64,000 nt of DNA from J095 sp964517605 (GCA_964517605.1 CAZFCE010000002.1:124001-188000); one strand, 5' to 3'; positions 41,944 to 50,716 are shown, counted from the first letter of the stretch. Notes: generated by a model not told the origin, from the letters alone. Made by a program: numbers and translations.

Positions 41944-43476
41944 ATGGCTGAAAACAACATTTTTTTGCGGATGGAGCAAATCACCAAAACCTTTCCGGGC
42001 GTGGTGGCCAACGACAAGGTTAACCTGACCGTGCGCCACGGCGAAATCCACGCCCTGCTGGGCGAAAACGGCGCGGGCAAATCTACGTTGATGAACGTGC
42101 TGTACGGCCTGTACCAGCCCAACGGCGGCCAGATTTACCTCAACGAGCAGCCGGTTACTATCCACTCGCCCGATGACGCCATTGGCAAAGGGATTGGCAT
42201 GGTTCACCAGCATTTTATGCTGGTGCCGCCGCTCTCCGTAACCGAAAACGTTATGCTGGGGCTGCCCGGCGATAAGGGCATTTTGCTCAACCACCCGGCG
42301 GCCAAAGCCAAAATCTTGCAAATCTCACACACCTACGGCCTTGAGGTTGACCCCGACGCCGTGGTGCGCAACCTGTCGGTGGGCATTCAGCAGCGGGTGG
42401 AGATTATCAAGGCGCTGTACCGGGGCGCAAGATTGCTCATTCTCGATGAGCCGTCGGCGGTGCTGACGCCGCAGGAAATCGAAGGACTGTTCGAGGTGAT
42501 GCGCCGGCTGGTTGAAAACGGTAACTCCATTATTTTCATCTCCCACAAACTCGACGAGGTGATGGAAATCAGCAACCGCGTTACGGTGCTGCGCGATGGC
42601 ATGGCCGTGGCCACGGTAGATACCGCCGCCACCAGCAAGGCCGAGTTGGCCCGGTTGATGGTGGGCCGCGAAGTGCTGTTCCGCATTAACAAACCGCCGG
42701 TAGACAAAGGCGACGTGGTGCTGGACATAAAAAATTTAACCGTCACCGATGACCGGCACGTGGCCTCGGTGCGTAATCTGTCGCTGCAAGTGCGGCGCGG
42801 CGAGGTGGTCGGTTTGGCCGGCGTGGATGGCAACGGCCAGCGTGAATTGGCCGAAGCGGTGTGCGGGCTGCGGTTGCCGCAGAGTGGCAGCATTCACATT
42901 AACGGCCACGAAACCACCCGCTTCAGCGCCGGCGATTTGCTGCGCTTTAACATGGCCTACATCCCCGAAGACCGCCAGCGCGAAGGGCTGGTGCTCGGTT
43001 TTAAATTGACTGAAAATTTTATCGCCAAAAGTTTTCGCAAGCGGCCATTTTCAATCTACAGTTTGTTGCAGCACCAGCCCATTAAAGCCCACGCCCAAAA
43101 ACTGATTGAGCGGTTTGATGTGCGCACGCCCACCGCCGAGGTTAACGCCAGAACGCTATCGGGTGGCAACCAGCAAAAAGTGGTGCTGGCCCGCGAACTA
43201 TCCGCCGAACCGGATTTGATTATTTCGGCGCAGGCCACGCGCGGTTTGGATGTGGGCGCTACCGAGTTTGTGGAAAACCAGATTTTGGCCCAACGCGCGC
43301 GCGGCGCGGCCATTCTGTACATTTCCACCGAACTGGACGAAATCTTTAACCTCAGCGACCGGATTGCCGTAATTCACCGGGGTGAAATTATGGGCATTGT
43401 TCGGCCCAACGAAGTTACCCCCGAAGAATTGGGCCTGATGATGGCCGGCACCAAAAAGGAGCAACCGGCGCTATGA
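41944..43476 (+). CDS. BMP-type (nucleoside) ABC importer ATPase, two ABC domains
   Basis: A 510-residue double-ABC ATPase of YufO/RbsA architecture. Domain 1: Walker A GENGAGKST (residues about 41-49), signature 'NLSVGIQQRVEI' and Walker B 'LLILDEPSAVL'. Domain 2: a degenerate Walker A 'GLAGVDGNGQREL', the signature 'LSGGNQQKVVLARE' and a degenerate Walker B 'DLIISAQATRGLD'. This asymmetry (intact first site, degenerate second) is usual for sugar/nucleoside importers. Its stop codon overlaps the start of the cyclodeaminase-like gene (ATGA), linking that enzyme to the transporter. Confidence 0.95.
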   Translation: MAENNIFLRMEQITKTFPGVVANDKVNLTVRHGEIHALLGENGAGKSTLMNVLYGLYQPNGGQIYLNEQPVTIHSPDDAIGKGIGMVHQHFMLVPPLSVTENVMLGLPGDKGILLNHPAAKAKILQISHTYGLEVDPDAVVRNLSVGIQQRVEIIKALYRGARLLILDEPSAVLTPQEIEGLFEVMRRLVENGNSIIFISHKLDEVMEISNRVTVLRDGMAVATVDTAATSKAELARLMVGREVLFRINKPPVDKGDVVLDIKNLTVTDDRHVASVRNLSLQVRRGEVVGLAGVDGNGQRELAEAVCGLRLPQSGSIHINGHETTRFSAGDLLRFNMAYIPEDRQREGLVLGFKLTENFIAKSFRKRPFSIYSLLQHQPIKAHAQKLIERFDVRTPTAEVNARTLSGGNQQKVVLARELSAEPDLIISAQATRGLDVGATEFVENQILAQRARGAAILYISTELDEIFNLSDRIAVIHRGEIMGIVRPNEVTPEELGLMMAGTKKEQPAL

Positions 43477-44033
43477 GCCAATCCGTTACCGCCCAAACCC
43501 TGCAACAATTTACCGGCCATGTCAGCGCCCAACCGCACGCCATGGCCGGCGCGGTAATTGCCGCCTCGGCGGCGCAGGCGGTGGCGCTGGGCCGGGCCTG
43601 CATGCAAATCAGCCGGCAACTTGCCGGTGTGGATGCGCCCATTGCCCAAATGGATTCGGCGCAGGCGGCGCTGCTTGATTGGTGCAACCGCGACGCCGTG
43701 GCCATTGCCGAGTATGTGGCGCTCCGCGAGGCCGGCAACGAACTGGGCGGCCAACAACTGCTGTGCGATGGCCCCGCCGCCATCAGCCAACTGACCATTG
43801 AGGCGGCCAACCGGCTGCAAGATTTTCGCCCGTTGGCGCACGAACAGGTACGCGACGACCTGGAAATGAGCCTGACGCTGCTGGCCGGTGCGGCGCAGGC
43901 CGCCATGCTGCTGCTGGATAGCAACCTGCGCCACTGGCCAACGCCGCCCCTGTTAACCCGGTACGAACCTATTCGGGCCGGTCTGGAGCAGAAAATCCGC
44001 CGCTTGCGTCCTTTAACCCGCATCCGGGGCTAA
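43473..44033 (+). CDS. Cyclodeaminase/cyclohydrolase-like protein
   Basis: A 186-residue, all-helical, alanine-rich protein that resembles the formiminotransferase-cyclodeaminase (FTCD_C) family. The first helix pair, 'FTGHVSAQPHAMAGAVIAAS', lines up with the family motif 'SPTPGGGSVAALAGA', and 'LTIEAANRLQDFRPLAH' and 'EQVRDDLEMSLTLLAGAAQA' fit the later helices. The family converts 5-formimino-THF to methenyl-THF, a step in histidine and purine (xanthine, formiminoglycine) breakdown. The glycine-rich PTPGGGS is not conserved here, so activity is open. It overlaps the ABC ATPase gene by 4 nt, suggesting that its substrate comes from what the transporter imports. Confidence 0.55.
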   Translation: MSQSVTAQTLQQFTGHVSAQPHAMAGAVIAASAAQAVALGRACMQISRQLAGVDAPIAQMDSAQAALLDWCNRDAVAIAEYVALREAGNELGGQQLLCDGPAAISQLTIEAANRLQDFRPLAHEQVRDDLEMSLTLLAGAAQAAMLLLDSNLRHWPTPPLLTRYEPIRAGLEQKIRRLRPLTRIRG

Positions 44034-44065
44034 ATATCCATAAACCAATCACCAGGAGCGTAACC

Positions 44066-45085
44066 ATGACCCGTTACAAAACAATATTCACCACCGAGCG
44101 CGGCCAGCGCCATCAGCAGGCGGCGTTGGATGCTGCCCCGGACAACCTGGAAATTACCATGTTGCGCCAGCCCGGCCCGGCTGAACTGTGGCCCCATCTG
44201 GCTACCGCCGCTTATTTCATCTCCGAGCGCACCGGCGTGATTGATGCGGCCATGATTCAGGCCGCGCCCAACCTCAAGCTCATTCTGCGCCTCGGCTCAC
44301 TTACGTATGATATTGACGTGGCCGCCGCTGCCGCCGCCGGAGTAGCGGTGTGTTACTGGCCGGTTGGCTCCGTTATCCGCGTGGCCGAACATATGGTGAT
44401 GCAAATGCTGGTGCTCAGCAAAAAGCTGCGCGAAACCGAAGCCATCGCTTTGGCCGCCAGCCCCGACTGGGCCGAAAGCAAACGCACCAGCGAAGACACC
44501 TTTGCCTACAACTGGTCCAATCGCAAAAACGTGGAAGGGCTGTGGCAAACCACCATCGGCATTATGGGTTTTGGTGAAATTGGGGCCGAACTGGCCCGGC
44601 GGCTGGCCACCTGGGATGTAACCCTGCTTTACCACAAACGCCGCCGCCTGCCGGCCTCGGTTGAAGCCGAACTGGGCCTGACTTATGTGGATGAAGACAC
44701 CCTGTTCCGCCAATCGGATTATCTGGCCAACCTGCTGCCCTATTTTAGCAACACCAATTTAATGATTAACGCCGATTATCTGGCCAAAATGAAGCCCGGC
44801 GCGTGCCTGGTAAGCTGCGGCAGCGGCAGCGTTATTGACGAAGCGGCGCTGGCGCAGGCCGTAAAGTCCGGCCACCTGGGCGGCGTGGCGCTTGATACCT
44901 TTGAGTGGGAACCCATCCGGGCCGATAATCCCCTGATTGCGCTGGCGCAGGCCAATTACAACGTGCTGCTCACGCCGCACATTGCCGCCGGAGCCACCGC
45001 CGCCGCCGCCAAAGAGCGCCTGGGCGATTACACCAACATTATCAACCACATCAACGGCCAGCCGCTCAAATACCGGGTAGCGTAG
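44066..45085 (+). CDS. D-2-hydroxyacid dehydrogenase-like protein lacking the catalytic Arg
   Basis: A 339-residue member of the D-isomer 2-hydroxyacid dehydrogenase (SerA-like) family. The NAD-binding motif is 'IGIMGFGEIGAELARRLA' (GxGxxG at 168-173). The catalytic Glu282 (in 'DTFEWEP') and His305 (in 'LTPHIAAGA') are kept. The substrate-binding Arg of the usual 'N-x-x-RG' motif is replaced by Ser253 ('LVSCGSGSVIDE'). This predicts either loss of activity or a substrate without a carboxylate at that position. A second family member at 50717 has the Arg. A CAGGAG ribosome-binding site precedes the ATG by 8 nt. Confidence 0.85.
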   Translation: MTRYKTIFTTERGQRHQQAALDAAPDNLEITMLRQPGPAELWPHLATAAYFISERTGVIDAAMIQAAPNLKLILRLGSLTYDIDVAAAAAAGVAVCYWPVGSVIRVAEHMVMQMLVLSKKLRETEAIALAASPDWAESKRTSEDTFAYNWSNRKNVEGLWQTTIGIMGFGEIGAELARRLATWDVTLLYHKRRRLPASVEAELGLTYVDEDTLFRQSDYLANLLPYFSNTNLMINADYLAKMKPGACLVSCGSGSVIDEAALAQAVKSGHLGGVALDTFEWEPIRADNPLIALAQANYNVLLTPHIAAGATAAAAKERLGDYTNIINHINGQPLKYRVA

Positions 45086-45120
45086 TTGGCAACGGCGCAA
45101 CTTTTACAAAGGAGTAAATG

Positions 45121-46476
45121 ATGGGGAGTATTCTGATAGAAAATGGAACCGTTGTCACCGTAAACGATGCCGGTCAGGTATTTACGCCCGGCTACGTGCT
45201 GATTGAGGCCGACCGGATTACCGCGTTGGGCCAGGGGCAGCCGCCCGCCGAATTGCGCCAGCGGGCCGCCACCATCCTTGATGCCAGCCTGATGGCGGTG
45301 ATGCCGGGCATGGTCAACGCCCACACGCACCTGTTCCAAACCTTTTTGCGCGGCCTGGCCGATGACAAACCGCTGCTGGAATGGCTCAAAGCGGCCATCT
45401 GGCCGGTGGCCAAAGCCATTACTCCCCACGATACTTACACCGCCGGGTTGCTGGGCATGGTCGAAAACATTCGTAGCGGTTGCACCTCGGTGAACGACCA
45501 TCACTACATCCACATTGAGCCGGGCAATGACGATGGTATCTTCCGCGCCGCCGAAGAATCGGGCATCCGCTTTATGATGGCGCGGGGCTGGGCCGACATG
45601 AACTACCACGAAACCTTTATGGAAACCGGAGATCACGTGGTAAAAGAAATGGCCCGGCTGCGCGAAGCCTGGCACGGCAAGCACAACGACCGGTTGCGGC
45701 TGCAATTTGGCCCGCTCATCCCCTGGGGCTGCTCCGATGACGCCATGCGGCGCACCTTTCAACTGGCCAAAGCGTGGGGCATGGGCACGCACATCCACAT
45801 TGCCGAAAGCAAAGCCGAAGTGGAAATTGATTTGAACAATCGCGGCCTGCGCCACGTGGAGTGGATGGACAAACTGGGCGTGCTTGACCACAGCGTGCAG
45901 TTGGTGCACAGCGTTTGGCTTAATGATGAAGAACTGGAAATGATCGCCCGGCACAGCGCCATTGTGGTGCATTGCCCGGTTTCCAACATGTACCTGGCCT
46001 CCGGCGTGCCGCGCATTCCGGAAATGCTCAAACTGGGCATTACCGTGGCGCTGGGCACCGACGGCCCCGGCAGCAACAACAGCCAGGATATGTTTGAAAC
46101 GCTAAAAGCCACCGCGCTAATGCACAAAGTGAGCACGCTCAACGCCATGGTTATGCTGCCGGAGGATGTGCTGCGGCTGGTGTGTCGCGGCGGGGCCGAA
46201 GCGTTTGGCCTGCCGGATCAAATCGGCTCACTGGAGGTGGGCAAAAAAGCCGATGTGGTGCTGGTTAACCTGAACACGCCGTTTGCCATGCCGGTTCATC
46301 GCGTGCCGTCGGCGTTGGTGTATAATATCAGCGCCCGCGAAGTGGACACGGTTATTGTCAACGGCGAAATTTTAATGCGCCACCAGCAAATTTTATTTGT
46401 AGATGAAGATGCCCTGCTGCGCGAGGCCCGCGACGTGTGCGCGCACCTGTTCCGGCGGGCGGGCGTTGAGATTTAA
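45121..46476 (+). CDS. ssnA: SsnA/8-oxoguanine-deaminase-like amidohydrolase
   Basis: A 451-residue metal-dependent aminohydrolase of the SsnA/TrzA/AtzA group. The metal-binding 'VNAHTHLFQTFLRG' (HxH) lies near residues 63-76. Further ligands are in 'GTHIHIAES' and 'LVHSVWLNDEE', and 'ALGTDGPGSNN' carries the catalytic Asp. The family deaminates guanine, 8-oxoguanine or similar ring amines. In E. coli, ssnA lies in the ygeW-xdh cluster for purine breakdown, and here YgeW-, YgeY-, XdhD- and HyuA-like genes follow. Two adjacent ATG codons are possible; 45121 is preferred since GGAG is 6 nt upstream. The symbol is given for similarity, not proven function. Confidence 0.85.
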   Translation: MGSILIENGTVVTVNDAGQVFTPGYVLIEADRITALGQGQPPAELRQRAATILDASLMAVMPGMVNAHTHLFQTFLRGLADDKPLLEWLKAAIWPVAKAITPHDTYTAGLLGMVENIRSGCTSVNDHHYIHIEPGNDDGIFRAAEESGIRFMMARGWADMNYHETFMETGDHVVKEMARLREAWHGKHNDRLRLQFGPLIPWGCSDDAMRRTFQLAKAWGMGTHIHIAESKAEVEIDLNNRGLRHVEWMDKLGVLDHSVQLVHSVWLNDEELEMIARHSAIVVHCPVSNMYLASGVPRIPEMLKLGITVALGTDGPGSNNSQDMFETLKATALMHKVSTLNAMVMLPEDVLRLVCRGGAEAFGLPDQIGSLEVGKKADVVLVNLNTPFAMPVHRVPSALVYNISAREVDTVIVNGEILMRHQQILFVDEDALLREARDVCAHLFRRAGVEI

Positions 46477-46497
46477 TTCCAAAACGGAAGGTTGCCA

Positions 46498-47250
46498 ATG
46501 AATCCAACCGGAAAAACCGCTTTAATCACCGGCGGCGCGGTGCGCGTGGGCAAAACCATCACGCTGGCGCTGGCCCAGGCCGGCGCTAATGTGGTGATCA
46601 ATTACAACTCCTCCAGCGCCGCCGCCGAACAAACCGTAGCCGAAGCGCGGGCGCTGGGCGTGGGCGCGCTGGCCGTGCAGGCCGATATTGCCATTAACGA
46701 GCAGGTGCAGGCCATGGTCGCCGCCGCGGTCAAAGAGTTTGGCGGGGTTGATATTTTGGTGAACAGCGCCTCGCTGTGGCAGGCCACCCCTTTTCCCATG
46801 ACCGATGTGTCCGGCTGGCAACAGGTAACTCGCGTATTAATTGATGGCTCATTCTATTGCGCCAACGCCGTGGCCCCGCTGATGCTGGCCAAAGGCGAAG
46901 GCGCAATTGTGAATATTATAGACCTGGCCGCGTTTGAGCCGTGGCCCAAATTTATGGCTCACAGCGTGGGCAAAAGCGCGTTGCTGGCCTTAAGCCGCCA
47001 ACTGGCGCTGGAACTGGCTCCGGCAGTGCGCGTGAATGCCGTTGCGCCGGGGCCGGTGCTGCCGCCGCCCAATTACAGCGAGGCGCTGGTGGCCCGCACC
47101 GCCGATAAAACCCTGCTGGGCCGCTGGGGCACCCCGGAGGATGTGGCCGAGGCGGTGCTCTATTTTGTGCGGGCCAATTACGTTACCGGCGAAGTGCTGG
47201 CCATTGACGGCGGCGAGCGGTTTGGCCACCGCAAACGCGAGCACGGCTAA
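46498..47250 (+). CDS. SDR-family protein, pteridine-reductase-like, catalytic Tyr replaced
   Basis: A 250-residue short-chain dehydrogenase/reductase fold. The cofactor motif is 'LITGGAVRVGKTITLALAQ' (TGGxxRxG, the FolM/PTR1 form), and 'NYNSSS' after strand 2 suggests NADP. The active site differs from the classical one: instead of Ser...YxxxK there is 'NIIDLAAFEP' (Asp142 as in pteridine reductases) and 'MAHSVGKSAL', with His155 in place of Tyr and Lys159 kept. The C-terminal part 'RVNAVAPGPVLPP' is normal. A GGAAGG ribosome-binding site lies 6 nt before the ATG. The reaction is unknown. Confidence 0.8.
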   Translation: MNPTGKTALITGGAVRVGKTITLALAQAGANVVINYNSSSAAAEQTVAEARALGVGALAVQADIAINEQVQAMVAAAVKEFGGVDILVNSASLWQATPFPMTDVSGWQQVTRVLIDGSFYCANAVAPLMLAKGEGAIVNIIDLAAFEPWPKFMAHSVGKSALLALSRQLALELAPAVRVNAVAPGPVLPPPNYSEALVARTADKTLLGRWGTPEDVAEAVLYFVRANYVTGEVLAIDGGERFGHRKREHG

Positions 47251-47259
47251 TAAATTACG

Positions 47260-47328
47260 AATTACGAACGACGAATTACGAGTAATCAAGTAATCAACAT
47301 CACTATTCGTAATTCGTCGTTCGTAATT
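47260..47328. repeat. Inverted repeat with 22-bp perfect arms
   Basis: The arms at 47260-47281 and 47307-47328 are exact complements (core AATTACGAACGACGAATTAC) over a 25-nt loop. It lies between the SDR gene and the F420-type oxidoreductase gene. Confidence 0.85.
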
Positions 47329-47348
47329 TGATTTGAAAGGAACATCAT

Positions 47349-48278
47349 TTGACGCGCATTGACTTTGGCTGGGAAATTCCCACCGGCAAACGGCGGATGC
47401 CGTCCGGCGGGCCGGAAAACTACAAACCGCACCTGCGCCGTGTGCTGGATTTGCTGGCGGGCCGGTTTCATTCGGCCTGGATGCCCGACCATTTTATGTA
47501 CGGCAATAGCGACGTGCCCGAAGCCTTAACCACGGTCAGCTACCTGTCGGCGTTGTACCCGGCCTTGTTTTTTGGCACGGTGGTGCTGGGCGCAAACTAT
47601 CGCCAGCCGGCGCTGCTGGCCAAAATGGCGGCCACGCTCCAGCAATTGAGCGAGGGGCGCTATATTATGGGCATCGGCGCGGGTTGGCACGCCGATGAGT
47701 ACCGCGCCTACGGCTACGAATTTTTGCCTGCCGCCGCCCGGATTGCCCAACTGGCCGAAGTGGTGCAAATCTGCAAGGCCATGTGGCATCCGGCTCAACC
47801 GGCGGCATCATTTACGGGCCGGTACCATCACATTGAAAACGCGGTTTGCAACCCCAAACCCGTTCCGCCGCCACCGGTGATGCTCGGCGGCGCGGGTGAA
47901 AAGCTGATGCTGCGGGTGGTGGCTCAACACGCCAATTGGTGGAATCTGGTGGGCGTGTCGCCGGAAACATACGCCCAAAAAGTTGAGGTGCTACACCAGC
48001 ACTGCGCCGAAGTAGGCCGCAACCCGGCCACCATCCGCAAAACCTGGATGGGCGTGGTCAGCCTGGCTTCAACCCGCGCCCAGGCCGAAGCCGCTCTGCG
48101 CCATTATCCCATTTGGCCCGGCGACGTGCCCGTTGTGGGTTCGCCCTCCGAGGTGATAGCCCGGTTACAGCAATATATTGAACTGGGCGTAGACCTGTTC
48201 ATTCTCGGCTTTGCCGATGAGCCGGCCCTTAACGGCATGGAGTTGTTTGTAAACCAGGTGTTGCCGGCGTTTCAATAA
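47349..48278 (+). CDS. LLM-class F420-type oxidoreductase 2
   Basis: A 309-residue luciferase-like TIM-barrel enzyme. Features are 'MTRIDFGWEIP' at the start, 'AWMPDHFMYG', 'FFGTVVLGANYRQPALLAKMAATLQQLSEGRYIMGIGAGW' across the typical barrel strands, 'VMLGGAGEKLMLRVVAQHANWWN' and 'VDLFILGFADEP'. This resembles F420-dependent glucose-6-phosphate dehydrogenase/oxidoreductase relatives. TTG is taken as the start because AAAGGA is 8 nt upstream. It is distinct from the Mer-like enzyme at 28.7 kb. No F420 biosynthesis gene is in the window, so the cofactor is inferred. Confidence 0.88.
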   Translation: MTRIDFGWEIPTGKRRMPSGGPENYKPHLRRVLDLLAGRFHSAWMPDHFMYGNSDVPEALTTVSYLSALYPALFFGTVVLGANYRQPALLAKMAATLQQLSEGRYIMGIGAGWHADEYRAYGYEFLPAAARIAQLAEVVQICKAMWHPAQPAASFTGRYHHIENAVCNPKPVPPPPVMLGGAGEKLMLRVVAQHANWWNLVGVSPETYAQKVEVLHQHCAEVGRNPATIRKTWMGVVSLASTRAQAEAALRHYPIWPGDVPVVGSPSEVIARLQQYIELGVDLFILGFADEPALNGMELFVNQVLPAFQ

Positions 48279-48282
48279 CAGC

Positions 48283-48346
48283 CATTGGTCAGTCGTCATT
48301 GGCCATTTGTTAATTACCGCAAGTGGCCAGTGAGCATTAACCAATG
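48283..48346. repeat. Imperfect inverted repeat before the carbamoyltransferase gene
   Basis: CATTGGTCAGTCGTCATTGG (with CCATTT, 48283-48308) pairs imperfectly with 48321-48346. It looks like another dispersed non-coding repeat. Confidence 0.6.
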
Positions 48347-48379
48347 TAAATCATTATTAAAAATTAACGGAGTAAAAAG

Positions 48380-49372
48380 ATGAACACAAAATTATTTCAA
48401 AAAGACTTTATCACCACCCAGGATTGGACGGTGGAAGACCTCAACACTTTGCTGGATTTGGCGTTTCGGCTTAAAGGCGACTTTGCCACCGGCGTAACGC
48501 ACGATCACATTCTGCGGGCCAAAACCCTGTACATGCTCTTTTTTGAAGAAAGCACCCGCACCCGCAACTCGTTTGAAACCGGCATTACCCAACTGGGCGG
48601 CCACGGCGTGTACCTTACCCCCAAAGCCACCCAGATTGGCCACGGCGAAAACGCCAAGGACACCGGCATTGTGTTGAGTAGCTACGGCCACGGCATCGCC
48701 ATCCGCGATTGCCGCACCGGCATTGGCCAGAACTACCTGTACGAAATGGCTCAACACGCCGACGCGCCCATCATCAGCATGCAGGATGATGTTGACCATC
48801 CCTGCCAGGCCATGGCCGACCTGATGACCCTGATGGAACTATTTGGCCGCGACCTGCGCAAGCGCAAGTTTGTTATCTCCTGGACGTTTGCGCCCAAATA
48901 CGTCCGCCCGCTCAGCGTGCCGCAATCGCTGGTGCTGCTCATGCCCCGCTTTGGCATGGACGTAACCCTGGCCTACCCCGACGGCTACCACCTGATGCCC
49001 AACATTATGGAACAAGCCTACGCCAACGCCGACGCCGCCGGCGTGAAACTGACCGAAACCCACAACATGGACGAAGCCTTTGCCGACGCCGACTTCCTCT
49101 ATCCCAAATCGTGGGGTCCAATTATGGTGACGGAAGACGAACCCACCGTTGAGGCGATGGCCGCCCAACACGCCGATTGGCGCGTTACCCAGGAACGAAT
49201 GAACCTGGCCAAAAAACACGCCGTGTATATGCACTGCATGCCGGTAGACCGCGGCCACGAAGTTGACGATGAAGTAATTGACGGCCCGCAGTCCGTTATC
49301 TACAAACAAGCCGAAAACCGGCTGCACGCCCAAAAAGCGTTGATGTCGCTAATTATGAGCGCCCGCGCCTAA
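48380..49372 (+). CDS. ygeW: YgeW-like knotted carbamoyltransferase
   Basis: A 330-residue aspartate/ornithine carbamoyltransferase-superfamily enzyme. The carbamoyl-phosphate-binding motif is 'FFEESTRTRNSFETG' near residues 56-70. Next come 'MQDDVDHPCQAMADLMTLME' (HPxQ motif, with Cys where OTC has Thr) and the C-terminal 'YMHCMPVDRGHEVDDEV' (HCxP). 'LYPKSWGPIMV' and the long 'SSYGHGIAIRDCRTGIG' fit YgeW rather than OTC or ATCase. YgeW is part of the E. coli purine/selenium cluster; its natural substrate is not settled, but phosphorolysis of a carbamoyl compound to carbamoyl phosphate (ATP yield) is a reasonable role. GGAG lies 9 nt before the ATG. Confidence 0.9.
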   Translation: MNTKLFQKDFITTQDWTVEDLNTLLDLAFRLKGDFATGVTHDHILRAKTLYMLFFEESTRTRNSFETGITQLGGHGVYLTPKATQIGHGENAKDTGIVLSSYGHGIAIRDCRTGIGQNYLYEMAQHADAPIISMQDDVDHPCQAMADLMTLMELFGRDLRKRKFVISWTFAPKYVRPLSVPQSLVLLMPRFGMDVTLAYPDGYHLMPNIMEQAYANADAAGVKLTETHNMDEAFADADFLYPKSWGPIMVTEDEPTVEAMAAQHADWRVTQERMNLAKKHAVYMHCMPVDRGHEVDDEVIDGPQSVIYKQAENRLHAQKALMSLIMSARA

Positions 49373-49390
49373 TTTTTAAGCCGGATTAAT

Positions 49391-49442
49391 CGTAGCGGCG
49401 ACCCTTGTGGTCGCCCCGGCGGGGGCAAGCCCCGCCGCTACG
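49391..49442. repeat. Three-way-junction-like palindrome
   Basis: The outer arms CGTAGCGGCG and CGCCGCTACG enclose two small hairpins (GCGACC...GGTCGC and CGGCGGGG...CCCCGCCG). It sits just before the M20 gene, and the upstream extension of that open frame runs through it. Confidence 0.75.
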
Positions 49443-49475
49443 GTTAGTCCGGCCATTTTATTGGGTTACTACCAT

Positions 49476-50714
49476 ATGACCACCCCAACTATTCAACCCG
49501 AACTGGCCGCCGCCGCCGCGCAGGTGCGTCAGTTTGCCGAAACCATCAAACAGGCCCAGCTTGACTTTCTGGCCGATTTGATTCGCCTTAAAACCTACAC
49601 CGGCCAGGAAGGGCCGGCGGTGGAGCGCACGCTGGCCGAAATGCGCCGGTGCGGTTTTAGCGATGTTCGCACCGATAGCGCCGGCAACGCGCTGGCCTCT
49701 GTGGGCCAGGGCTGCTTCCGGCTGCTGTACGACGCCCACCTGGACGAAAACGAAATTGCCGACGAAGCCGACTGGCCCTACCCGCCGCTGCAACCCACCG
49801 TTGCCAACGGCAAGTTGTACGGTCTGGGCGCGTCTGATTGCAAAGGCGGCGTGGCCTCGATTGTGTACGGCGCACACATGGCCGCCGCGCTTAACCTCAC
49901 CGCCGATTGCACCATCACCGTGAAAGGGGCCACGCTCGAAGAGGACGCCGAAGGCTTTGCCATGCGCCATCTGATTGAGCATGACGGCTTTCCCCGGCCC
50001 GATGCCGTGCTGCTGGCCGAAGCCACCGACCTGACGCTTCGGCGCGGCCACCGGGGCCGCTGCGAGGTAAAAGTGCGTATGCGCGGCAAAGCCGCCCACG
50101 CCAGCACCCCGGAACTGGGCGACAACGCCATTTTAAAAATGCGCCCGGTGCTTGATGCGCTCGAAGCCATAACCGGCGACCTGCCCGCCGACCCGGTGCT
50201 GGGGCGCGGCACGCAGGTTGTTACCATGATAGCCTCGCCGCACACGCCCAACAGCGTGCCCGGCTGGTGCGAAGCCACCATTGACCGGCGGCTCACCCCC
50301 GGCGAAACGCCACAATCGGTGGTTAGCCACATTGCCGCCGCCGTGGCCGGGCTGGGCGCAGAAGTAGCCGTGCCGGTGCAGCCCGTTACCTCGTGGACGG
50401 GCCTGGATTTGAGCGGCCCGGCCTTTTTTCCCGGCTGGCTGCTACCAGAGGACCATCCGCTGATGACCGCCGGCAAGCTCACCTGCGCCGCGCTGTGGGG
50501 CGAAGTGCCCCGCGTTGATGTGTGGAAATTCAGCACCAACGGCACCTACTCGGCGGGCGCGGCGGGCATCCCCACGCTGGGCTTTGGGCCAATGGAAGAA
50601 AAATACGTTCACACCCCGGAAGATCAGGTGGATTTGGCCAAATTGCTCAAAGGCGCTATGTTCTACGCCCTGTTCCCGCTGGCCTACAGCCTGGTTTTTA
50701 AACAAGAGGATTAA
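49476..50714 (+). CDS. ygeY: M20 metallohydrolase, YgeY-like (second copy)
   Basis: A 412-residue M20 hydrolase. Metal ligands are in 'YDAHLDENEIAD' (His, Asp), 'GLGASDCKGGVAS' (Asp) and 'FGPMEEKYVHTPEDQ' (His); the catalytic Glu pair is in 'TLEEDAEGFAMRHL'. The lid domain carries 'GKAAHASTPELGDNA'. The pairing with a YgeW-like carbamoyltransferase directly upstream is the same as in E. coli, so YgeY is the best name. The ATG at 49476 is chosen because upstream in-frame sequence is the palindrome; the ribosome-binding site is weak. The next gene starts 2 nt after its stop codon. Confidence 0.88.
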   Translation: MTTPTIQPELAAAAAQVRQFAETIKQAQLDFLADLIRLKTYTGQEGPAVERTLAEMRRCGFSDVRTDSAGNALASVGQGCFRLLYDAHLDENEIADEADWPYPPLQPTVANGKLYGLGASDCKGGVASIVYGAHMAAALNLTADCTITVKGATLEEDAEGFAMRHLIEHDGFPRPDAVLLAEATDLTLRRGHRGRCEVKVRMRGKAAHASTPELGDNAILKMRPVLDALEAITGDLPADPVLGRGTQVVTMIASPHTPNSVPGWCEATIDRRLTPGETPQSVVSHIAAAVAGLGAEVAVPVQPVTSWTGLDLSGPAFFPGWLLPEDHPLMTAGKLTCAALWGEVPRVDVWKFSTNGTYSAGAAGIPTLGFGPMEEKYVHTPEDQVDLAKLLKGAMFYALFPLAYSLVFKQED

Positions 50715-50716
50715 TA

